Shown piece by piece: positions 1 to 6,100 of a DNA stretch of 9,041 nucleotides. The number at the start of each line of letters is the position of its first letter. Positions within the stretch are counted from its first letter, which is position 1. This stretch comes from Pseudomonadota bacterium (GTDB lineage: Bacteria; Pseudomonadota; Gammaproteobacteria; Xanthomonadales; Xanthomonadaceae), in NCBI GenBank assembly GCA_025355485.1, contig JANXZP010000185.1, forward strand, positions 1 through 9,041, read 5' to 3'. The translations under genes and the position numbers were made by a program. Below the pieces are notes generated by a model that was given only the letters and a program-made list of their open reading frames with translations, did no database searches and was not told the origin of the DNA.

Positions 1-72
1 CTTGACCGGCATGCCGGCGTCGGCCTCACGCAGGAAGCCGATGATCTGCTCTTCGGAAAAACGCTTCTTCAC
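1..72 (-). CDS. IS3-family transposase OrfA, N-terminal fragment cut by the window edge
   Basis: Only the first 24 codons are present; the gene runs off the left edge. It opens with GTG at 72-70 and reads MKKRFSEEQIIGFLREADAG followed by MPVK. This is the typical opening of a helix-turn-helix OrfA of the IS3 family (IS407-like group), in which OrfA binds the element ends and the OrfAB fusion made by frameshifting is the transposase. An AGGAG-like ribosome-binding site lies about 9 bases upstream, inside a strong hairpin (73-102). It lies downstream of a different OrfA on the same strand and appears to belong to a second element inserted into the first. Family assignment rests on a short stretch but the motif is characteristic. 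Whether the element is intact cannot be judged here. Confidence 0.75.
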   Translation of the reverse strand, partial: MKKRFSEEQIIGFLREADAGMPVK

Positions 73-102
73 GTCCAATCTCCTCGGGTTGAGGGATTGG
101 AC
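73..102 (-). promoter_or_regulatory. Hairpin sequestering the ribosome-binding site of the downstream OrfA
   Basis: GTCCAATC (73-80) and GATTGGAC (95-102) are perfect 8-base inverted repeats. Inside them CCTC (82-85) and GAGG (91-94) give four more pairs around a 5-base loop, with one bulged base. The structure abuts the GTG start at 72-70, and the GAGGAG Shine-Dalgarno sequence forms part of the stem on the minus strand. Several IS elements use such a stem to block transposase translation from read-through transcripts. That role is inferred here. Confidence 0.6.
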
Positions 103-120
103 TCCAGATCAGCGTGCTAC

Positions 121-390
121 TCAAAAGCGGGGGGACGTCGCCACCTCCTGCAGCATCGCTTTGTCCAAGCTCAGGTCGGCCACCAACTGCTTGAGCTTGC
201 GGTTCTCCTCTTCCAGCACCCGCAGGCGCCTGAGCTCGGACGGACCCAGTCCACCGTACTTCTTGCGCCACACGTAGAACGTCGCCTCCGCGATACCCAT
301 CTTGCGACAGATCTCGCCTACCGCCATGCCCAACTCGGGCTGCTTAAGCGCGTATGCGATTTGCTCCTCGGTGAAACGGGACTTCTTCAT
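121..390 (-). pseudogene. IS3-family transposase OrfA, C-terminus replaced, probable remnant
   Basis: This 89-residue frame starts at ATG 390 with a good GAGGAG ribosome-binding site about 8 bases upstream. Residues 1-83 match the common IS3-family OrfA pattern: opening MKKSRFTEEQIAYALKQ, a helix-turn-helix with KMGIAEATFYVWRKKYGGLG near residues 30-50, then a leucine-rich coiled coil (ELRRLRVLEEENRKLKQL) and the LDKAMLQEV signature. Family members usually continue with L-S-K-K and then enter OrfB. Here the frame goes to ATSPRF and stops. No OrfB follows; a second, different OrfA begins 48 bases beyond the stop. I read it as the 5' part of an IS interrupted near position 143, non-functional in transposition. 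A divergent but natural OrfA end is the alternative. Confidence 0.7.
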
Positions 391-471
391 TGCCTGACTC
401 CTCGTTTGTCACGGGGCCCATGCAGTCGAAGTCTCTACTTTAGATTGGCCCGGCTTTCCGGGAGTGGGTCA
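143..471 (-). mobile_element. Truncated IS3-family element, left-end part
   Basis: The OrfA remnant and its leader form the left end of an IS3-family element. The likely outer end is TGACCCACTCCCGGGAAAGC, reading on the minus strand from 471. It starts with the TG dinucleotide typical of IS3 termini and is followed by a leader containing GTAGAGACTTCGACTGC. The inner boundary near 143 is where OrfA loses similarity and where TGGCGACGTCCCCCC begins, a plausible terminus of the second element. The right-hand part of this element is absent from the window. Both boundaries are inferred by eye without a matched inverted repeat. Confidence 0.45.
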
Positions 472-637
472 CGGGGAGGGCGCTTGCATTTATGGGTGCT
501 GGCGGTGCTCTGCCTGCGCAGGCTTGCATGCAAGAGTAGGGCGAGCGCCCGCACACGGAGGTGCGGCCGGAAACGGACGCATGGATGCTTGCTTGCTAAC
601 AAAATCCCAACGCCATCTTCCAACGAAGCTGTCGTTT
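472..637. other. Non-coding gap between rpiA and IS remnant, rich in palindromes
   Basis: No convincing gene is seen here. The stretch holds two back-to-back 12-base perfect palindromes, GCCTGCGCAGGC (512-523) and CTTGCATGCAAG (523-534), and a 6-base stem CCGCAC (549-554) / GTGCGG (561-566). The word CTTGCAT or a close variant recurs (483-489, 523-529, and CTTGCTTGCTA near 588-598). It may be a small structured repeat or a remnant of an earlier insertion. Confidence 0.4.
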
Positions 638-646
638 TCAGCTTCG
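624..646 (-). terminator. Hairpin over the rpiA stop codon, possible terminator
   Basis: CGAAGCTG (624-631) and CAGCTTCG (639-646) are perfect 8-base inverted repeats around a 7-base loop, and the rpiA TGA (640-638) lies at the loop edge. It sits at the end of the minus-strand gene run, where a terminator is expected. The downstream side lacks an immediate T-run (only GGGATTTTG about 20 bases on), so it may be a weak or factor-assisted terminator, or a 3' stabilising structure. Confidence 0.4.
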
Positions 647-1282
647 CTGCAACCCGTCCACGATTACGATATCTGCCGGGCGCTGTGCGAACAGCCCGAC
701 TGTGACGATGCCAGGGACTTGATTGAGTGCGCGTTCCAGTCCGACCGGGTCGGCGATCCGCAGTCCGTGCACGTCGAGGATCCCGTTGCCGTTGTCGGTG
801 ACGACGTCATCGCGCCATACCGGCTGGCCGCCCAGAGCATCGATCGCGCGGGCAACCGAGCTGCGCGCCATCGGGATCACTTCGATCGGCAACGGGAAAC
901 GACCGAGCACATCGACCTGCTTGGCTGCGTCGATGATGCACACGAAACGATGGCTGACCTGCGCGATGATCTTCTCTCTCGTCAGCGCGCCGCCGCCGCC
1001 CTTGATCAGGCAGCGGTTCGGATCGCATTCGTCGGCGCCATCAACATACAATTGCAAAGAACCGACCGCGTTGAGATCGAACACCTTGATGCCGTGGGCG
1101 CGCAGCCGTTGCGTGCTCTGTTCCGAACTCGACACGGTGCCCTTGATGCGATCGCGCATGCGCGCGAGTCCATCAATGAAATACGCGACGGTCGAGCCGG
1201 TGCCGACGCCGACGATCATTCCGTCTTCGACGAAACGCAAAGCGGTTTCGGCAGACTGGCGTTTCTGTTCGTCTTTGCTCAT
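638..1282 (-). CDS. rpiA: Ribose-5-phosphate isomerase A
   Basis: The product, 214 residues from ATG 1282 (E. coli RpiA has 219), interconverts ribose 5-phosphate and ribulose 5-phosphate in the non-oxidative pentose phosphate pathway in the cytoplasm. It shows the family blocks in order: the phosphate-binding loop GVGTGSTVAYFIDGL near residues 20-34, SSEQSTQRL near 46-54, the catalytic DGADE motif near 80, and the lysine loop IKGGGGALTREK near 90-102 supplying the family's catalytic Lys and Glu. ATG 1282 is chosen because MSKDEQKRQSAE aligns with the usual RpiA N-terminus. It has no clear ribosome-binding site. An in-frame ATG at 1303 overlaps the TGA of the upstream EVE gene as ATGA, so a start 7 codons earlier by translational coupling is a real alternative. 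Last gene of the minus-strand run. Confidence 0.95.
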   Translation of the reverse strand: MSKDEQKRQSAETALRFVEDGMIVGVGTGSTVAYFIDGLARMRDRIKGTVSSSEQSTQRLRAHGIKVFDLNAVGSLQLYVDGADECDPNRCLIKGGGGALTREKIIAQVSHRFVCIIDAAKQVDVLGRFPLPIEVIPMARSSVARAIDALGGQPVWRDDVVTDNGNGILDVHGLRIADPVGLERALNQVPGIVTVGLFAQRPADIVIVDGLQRS

Positions 1283-1299
1283 GGCTGATACGGTCGGTG

Positions 1300-1752
1300 T
1301 CATTCGAGGGCGAGAATGGTTTTCCACTGCGCGGCGGTCACCGGCAGGACGGACAGGCGGTTGCCACGACGGATCAGTGCGAAGTCGCCGAGCGCATCGG
1401 CGAGGTCGCGAAGTTCATCGAGTGCAACAACGCGTTTGAGCTTGCGCACGAACGTGACATCCACCGCAAACCAGCGCGGCTCTTCCGGGCTGCTTTTCGG
1501 GTCGTGGTAGTCGCTGCGCAGATCGAACTGGGTCGGATCCGGAAACGCGGCAGTCGCGACTTTCGCCACGCCGACCACACCGGGCTCGGCGCAACTGGAG
1601 TGATAGAACAGCACGCCGTCGTCGACTTTCATCTGGCGCAGGTAATTACGCGCCTGGTAGTTGCGCACGCCGCTCCATGGCTCGACACCGACTCGTTTCA
1701 GGGCATCGATCGAGAACTCATCGGGTTCGGATTTGACCAGCCAGTATTTCAT
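1300..1752 (-). CDS. EVE domain-containing protein
   Basis: This is a single-domain EVE protein of 150 residues, about the full length for bacterial members. It opens with KYWLVKSEPDEFSID and continues with WSGVRNYQARNYLRQM, GVLFYHSSCAEPGVVGVAKV and, later, PRWFAVDVTF, the strands and aromatic positions that build the PUA/YTH-like ligand pocket. EVE domains are thought to recognise modified bases in DNA or RNA. No enzymatic activity is known and the natural ligand here is unknown. ATG 1752 has a good AGGGG ribosome-binding site about 9 bases upstream. The gene follows the cyclo-ligase by 42 bases, and its TGA overlaps a possible rpiA start, so it is probably co-transcribed with both. An EVE gene next to ygfA and rpiA is, from memory, a common arrangement in Xanthomonas relatives. 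Confidence 0.92.
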   Translation of the reverse strand: MKYWLVKSEPDEFSIDALKRVGVEPWSGVRNYQARNYLRQMKVDDGVLFYHSSCAEPGVVGVAKVATAAFPDPTQFDLRSDYHDPKSSPEEPRWFAVDVTFVRKLKRVVALDELRDLADALGDFALIRRGNRLSVLPVTAAQWKTILALE

Positions 1753-1794
1753 TCAATCATCCCCTGATGCTGTCGTGTGCGATGCACGCCGATG

Positions 1795-2373
1795 CTAGCG
1801 CGTGCAGGCGATGAGTTCACGCTCGGTGACGACCGCGTCGAGCGGCACGTCCCATTCCTGCGCGGCATACGCATCGATCTGCTGGCATGCGAAGCCGATT
1901 CCGATCAACAGCGGCGGTGCAGATGCGTTCAGGCGGAACGCGAAACTGCGGTCGTACCAGCCACCGCCTGTGCCGAGCCGGTGGCCTTTCCGGGTGAAGC
2001 CAACCAGAGGCAGGATCACTACATCGATTTCGTGAGGGGACAAGGCCGCCGCGGCTTCGGTTGGTTCCGGAATGCCGTATCGATTGGCGATCACTGCATC
2101 GCCGATACGCCACGGTGCGAAGCGCAGGGTGCGATCCGATTGCAACATCGGCAAGCAATAGAGCGTGCGTTCGGGCAGTCGCGTCATCAGGCTGTGCAGG
2201 GGCAGCTCGCCGCCGACCGCCCAGTACCCGGCGATGGTGTTCGCGTTCTGCACGGCCGGAAGGCGCAGCAAGTTTTCGGCGACAGCCTGGGCGGCGGCGA
2301 TGCGCGTTGTCGGAGGAATCGCCGCGCGGGATTCGTGCAATTTTATCCGCAGAGCATGCCGCGCGTCATCCAT
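1795..2373 (-). CDS. ygfA: 5-formyltetrahydrofolate cyclo-ligase (5,10-methenyl-THF synthetase)
   Basis: The 192-residue product should catalyse ATP-dependent conversion of 5-formyl-THF (folinate) to 5,10-methenyl-THF, returning this storage form of folate to the one-carbon pool. Length is normal for the family. The C-terminal signature GTGGGWYDR near residues 136-144, preceded by LPLVGFTRKGHRLG, is the substrate/ATP loop; the middle strand IAGYWAVGGELPL and RTLYCLPM also fit. The gene begins about 20 bases after the expected 3' end of the 6S RNA, as in E. coli where ssrS and ygfA are co-transcribed, so it is probably expressed from the 6S promoter by read-through. No strong ribosome-binding site precedes ATG 2373 (GCGAG only). 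E. coli ygfA has been linked to persister formation; whether this holds here is unknown. Confidence 0.95.
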   Translation of the reverse strand: MDDARHALRIKLHESRAAIPPTTRIAAAQAVAENLLRLPAVQNANTIAGYWAVGGELPLHSLMTRLPERTLYCLPMLQSDRTLRFAPWRIGDAVIANRYGIPEPTEAAAALSPHEIDVVILPLVGFTRKGHRLGTGGGWYDRSFAFRLNASAPPLLIGIGFACQQIDAYAAQEWDVPLDAVVTERELIACTR

Positions 2374-2392
2374 GGCGACGCTCGCAGGAAAA

Positions 2393-2577
2393 GGCGACCT
2401 CCACCATGACGATGCCAGCGCAACGACCTTGATCCGGAGGATCAGGTGGAGGCGGACTTTGAAGCATCAGGCTTTCCGCTCGTGGCGGACTTGCGCACCG
2501 CTTCATCGCCAGCTTCCGGGGTCGCATTATGGGTCAAGGCAAATGTAAACGCGGCTGTCGTACACGGCAGAGGACGC
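2393..2577 (-). ncRNA. ssrS: 6S RNA
   Basis: 6S RNA imitates an open promoter and binds sigma70 RNA polymerase in stationary phase. The assignment rests on position (between zapA and the cyclo-ligase, as in E. coli) and on structure. The closing stem pairs 5' CCUCUGCCGUG (2573-2563) with 3' CAUGGUGGAGG (2408-2398), 11 continuous pairs including G-U. It continues as ACGA/UCGU and CAGC/GCUG. The 3' side of the central bubble carries the small hairpin UGAUCC-UCC-GGAUCA (2444-2430), followed by AAGG and later GGCAUC, closely resembling the same region in E. coli. An apical arm forms from GAAGC/GCUUC and GCGG/CCGC. A TATACT box (2589-2584) places the 5' end near 2577; a T-run at 2392-2389 places the 3' end near 2393. 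The resulting 185 nt matches the usual length. Ends are approximate. Confidence 0.88.
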
Positions 2578-2583
2578 GCACGC

Positions 2584-2589
2584 AGTATA
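2584..2589 (-). promoter_or_regulatory. -10 box of the 6S RNA gene
   Basis: TATACT on the minus strand, 5 of 6 matches to the sigma70 -10 consensus, lies 6 bases before the inferred 6S 5' end. The expected -35 region would fall at the zapA stop codon and is poor there (ACCTGC at 17-base spacing). The promoter may therefore rely on upstream or discriminator elements. Confidence 0.6.
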
Positions 2590-2611
2590 TCCGGACACAG
2601 TGAGCAGCAGG

Positions 2612-2926
2612 TTAAACGCGCTCGTGTCCGCGAATGGAAACGGCGGTGAGCAGGCTGTCGAGCTTGCGGTTGAGTTCGCCCAGGGTGCGGGTGATCTGCT
2701 GGTCGCGGTCTTCGCTGGCCTGCCGGGTCTGCAACAACTCGTGCGCCAGGTTGAGCGCCGCCATCACCGCGATGCGATCGATCGCGGCCATCCGGTTGCC
2801 GCCGCGGATGTCGCGCATGCGCGCATCGAGCAGGTGCGCCGCGGAGACCAGACCCTCGCGTTCGCCCGGCTCGCAGGCGATCAGGTAATCGCGATCGAGT
2901 ATGCGGACGCTGACCGGATCGCTCAC
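2612..2926 (-). CDS. zapA: Cell division protein ZapA
   Basis: A 104-residue ZapA-family protein, matching the usual length. ZapA binds FtsZ and cross-links its filaments at the early division ring. The N-terminal globular part (VSVRILDRDYLIACEPGERE, residues 5-24) has the ZapA pattern of short strands. It is followed by a helix with LLDARMRDIRGGNRMAAIDR and IAVMAALNLAHELL, and a charged C-terminal coiled coil (residues about 65-95) for dimerisation and tetramerisation. It starts with GTG at 2926, and this GTG overlaps the TGA of the upstream gene as GTGA, which decides the start and points to translational coupling. The 6S RNA promoter lies just beyond its stop codon. Confidence 0.93.
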   Translation of the reverse strand: MSDPVSVRILDRDYLIACEPGEREGLVSAAHLLDARMRDIRGGNRMAAIDRIAVMAALNLAHELLQTRQASEDRDQQITRTLGELNRKLDSLLTAVSIRGHERV

Positions 2927-3144
2927 GCGTTGTGCTCCATGGATTTGAGGCGGTGGATCATCGCTTCGACGCGCGAGCGCGCCTGCTCGTTCTTGGTCAG
3001 CAGCTGCGCGCGTTCGCCGACCAGCTGATCATGGTTCTGCCGCAGCGAGCGGTTTTCCTCCGCCAGATGGCGGCACAGGTCGGCGAGCTGCTCGACCCGG
3101 GCGGCGAGGTCGTGCAACTGCTGGATGGAATCGACGGTAGTCAT
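2923..3144 (-). CDS. Small coiled-coil protein, TIGR02449 family, putative division-associated
   Basis: A 73-residue protein from ATG 3144, almost wholly helical with heptad-like spacing of leucines (QLHDLAARVEQLADLCRHLA, then SLRQNHDQLVGERAQLLTKN). This matches the TIGR02449 family of about 70-residue gammaproteobacterial proteins encoded directly upstream of zapA. Size and coiled-coil content recall ZapB, the ZapA partner that bridges FtsZ to the chromosome, and a ZapB-like role is a reasonable inference given the GTGA overlap with zapA; it is not shown by sequence alone. The frame is open back to 3264, but residues before MTTVDSIQ are arginine-rich, overlap the 3' end of the sensor gene and look non-coding. 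The sensor gene ends 34 bases upstream, so read-through from it is possible. Confidence 0.87.
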   Translation of the reverse strand: MTTVDSIQQLHDLAARVEQLADLCRHLAEENRSLRQNHDQLVGERAQLLTKNEQARSRVEAMIHRLKSMEHNA

Positions 3145-3178
3145 GCGTCGCCAACGATAGGCGCAGCGTGCAGGCCGG

Positions 3179-6100
3179 TCAATACGCAGGTGCGATCGGC
3201 GCCTCTGCCGCCGGGCGCGATGTCTGGTGCCAGCTGTGGATGAAGGCGCGGCAGTTCGCTTCATCGAGCGGCTGCGACAGCCAGAAACCCTGGATTTCGT
3301 CGCAATCGTGTTCGCGCAGGAAATCCAGTTGCTGCTGCGTCTCGACGCCCTCGGCGATCACGCTCAGTCCCAGCGAGTGGGCCATGGTGATGATCGTGGT
3401 GGTGATCGCCTCGTCGTCGGCGTCGCTGGTCAGGTCGGCGATGAAGCCCTTGTCGATCTTGAGCATGTCGATCGGCAACTGCTTGAGGTACACCAGCGAC
3501 GAATAACCGGTGCCGAAATCGTCGATCGCAAGCGACACCCCCAGTTCGCGCAACTGGCTGAGGATGTTGCGGGTCTCGGCGGCGTTTTCCATCACCATCG
3601 TTTCGGTGAGCTCGAGCTCGAGGCGATCGGCCGGTGCGCCGGTTTCGGCGAGCACGGCGGAGATCAAGCCGCAGATGTTGCCGCGCAGAAGCTGCAGCAC
3701 CGAGACGTTCACCGCGATCGCGACGTCGTCCAACCCCTCGTGCCGCCATTGCGCGAGCGTGCGGCAGGCCTCGCGCATCACCCATTCGCCGATGCGCAGG
3801 ATCATCCCGGTTTCCTCGGCGATCTGGATGAAGTCGTTCGGCTTCATCTCGCCGAGCTCCTCGCTGTGCCAGCGTATCAGCGCCTCCACGCCGGTGATCC
3901 GGCCGCGTGCGAGCGACAGCCGCGGCTGGTAGAGCAGCTGGAACTCGTCGCGATCCAGCGCGCGACGCAGCGCGGCAGTGATGTTGGCGCGCTGGCGAGT
4001 CTGGGTTTCCATCGCCTCGGTGTAGACCAGGAACGTGTTGCGGCCGATTGCCTTGGCCTGGTACATCGCGGTATCGGCGTGCTTGAGCAGGTCGGTCGGC
4101 GCGAGTCCGTGCGCCGGATACACGCTGATGCCGATCGACGGCGTGATGTTGATCTCGCTGCGTTCGTCCACCACCAGCGGCCGCACGAACGCATCGAGGA
4201 TCCTGCGCGCGACCTCGATCGCGCCTTCCTCGGATGTGATGTCCTCGATCACCACGGTGAACTCGTCGCCGCCGAGCCGCGACACGGTATCGGTCGGCTT
4301 GGTGGTGGTCTGCAATCGCGCGGCCACCGCCTTGAGGATACGATTGCCGGCGGTGTGGCCGAGCGAATCGTTGATTTCCTTGAAGCGGTCCAGGTCGAGG
4401 AACAGCACCGCGACCATGGTGTCGTGCCGGCGCGCACGCACGATCGCACGCGCAAGCCGCTCGGACAGCAATGCTCGGTTGGGCAGGCCGGTCAGGGTGT
4501 CGAAGTTGGCGAGGTAACGCAGCTCCTGCTCGGCGCGCTTGCGCTCGGTGATGTCATTGATCACCACCACGAAATGCCCGCGTTCGCCGCTGGGTTCGAG
4601 TACCTCGACCGCTTCGATCGAGCACAGGAACTCCTCGCCATCCTTGCGCCGTTGCCACATTTCGCCCGACCAGCGGCCGGTCTGTTCCATCGTCTCGCGC
4701 AGATGCCGGTAGAACTCGGGCGCGTGCTGTGAACTGTCGAGCAGCGAGGACGCCTGCCCCACCACTTCGTCCTCGCTGAAGCCGGTGGTCAGGGTGAAAG
4801 CGCGGTTCACCGACACGAACCTGAAATCCAGGTCGATCACGCTGACCGCCTCGGTCATGCTGCGCAGCACTTCGCCGGCGATCAGCCGTTCGCGTTCATT
4901 GGACTGGGTTTGCGACACGTCGCGTGCGGTACCGGCCAGGCGCAACGGATTGCCTTCGGCGTCGCGTTCGACGACCTTGCCGCGCGCGAGCACGGTGATC
5001 CATTCGCCGGTGCGCGGATGGCGGATGCGATGTTCGCTCTCGTAATGATCGGTCTGGCCCAGCACGTGCTGGCGCAGTTGCTCTTCGACCGCAGCCACAT
5101 CGTCCGGATGCACGACGTTGCCGCGCCACTGCGCCACGCTCATAGCGGTACCGGACGATTGCTTGCCCATGCCCGTCGCGTTCGACCTGCGCAGCATCTG
5201 CGTGCGCAGGTCCAGATCCCAGAAATCGTCGCCCGATCCCCACAATGCCATCATCAATTGCTGCTCGCGCTGCTTGATCTCGCGGTTGTACGCCTCTTCG
5301 CGGCGGCGTCGCGATTGCAGGATGCGCCACGCAACTGCGCCTGCGGCCAGCGCGAGCAATGCATAGACGATGCGCGCCCAGACGCTGTTCCACCACGGAG
5401 GTACCACCGTGACCGGGATCCGCAGTTCGCGGCCGCTCCATACGCCGTCGCGGTTGGTGGCCTGCGCGTGGAACACGTAATCGCCCGCATCGAGGTTGGT
5501 GTAGGTCGCATCGGGACGATGGTCGGCGTCGATCCAGTCCTTGTCGAAACCTTCCAGCCGGTAACGGTAGGCGATGCCCTGCGGATCGGCATAGTCGAGT
5601 GCGGAAAAACGCATGCGCAGCACGCTGTCGAGCTGGCGCAAACGCAACCGCGCCGGCGCTGCGAGTGCGATGCGGTCGGTGGCATCCGAACCGATCCGCG
5701 TGCTGGTCAGCACCACCGGCGGCGCGTAGGCGCTGTCGATGATCGCCGCCGGATCGAACAGGTTCAGCCCGCGGATGCCGCCGAACGCGAGCCTGCCATC
5801 GGCGAGTTGCAAATACGCACCGCCGTTGAACTCCTGATGCTGCAGGCCATCGCTGGTGGTGAATCGGCGCAGCGCGCCGGTGGTCGGATCGAGCCGCACC
5901 AGGCCATCGTTCCCGCTCAGCCACAGCCGTCCGCGCGGGTCTTCGAGGATGCCGTAGAGGGTGCCCGGATGGCTCGTATCGGTGGCGACCGGATAGCGGC
6001 GGATGCGCACCTCGCCACTCGCCGTGGTCAGCAAATGATTGAGGCCAGAATGGGTGCCGACCCACAGGCTGCCATCGCGCGCAGCGACGATCACCCGTAC

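Larger units (their letters stand above)
1..143 (-). mobile_element. Second IS3-family element, left end only, continues beyond window
   Basis: This segment carries the start of a second OrfA, its hairpin leader, and a G-run/T-run terminus candidate (TGGCGACGTCCCCCCGC, minus strand from 143). IS3 elements begin with TG, and this TG coincides with the point where the upstream OrfA diverges from its family, which supports insertion of this element into the other. The opposite end, OrfB and the target duplication lie outside the window. Confidence 0.45.

Noticed and set aside
464..1288. Plus-strand open frame of 274 codons opposite rpiA.
   Set aside because: It lies antisense to rpiA, which has all catalytic motifs; the translation resembles no family and starts within the palindrome-rich gap.
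1283..1327. RpiA start at ATG 1327.
   Set aside because: It would overlap the EVE gene by 28 bases and add 15 residues absent from the family.
2408..2510. A shorter RNA of about 103 bases closed by GGCGATG (2510-2504) and CATCGTC (2414-2408).
   Set aside because: The pairing is perfect but competes with the longer 6S closing stem, which explains more pairs, the -10 box and the expected length. It may be an alternative fold.
3145..3264. N-terminal extension of the small coiled-coil protein back to ATG 3264.
   Set aside because: It overlaps the end of the sensor gene, is arginine-rich and would add 40 residues to a family of about 70.
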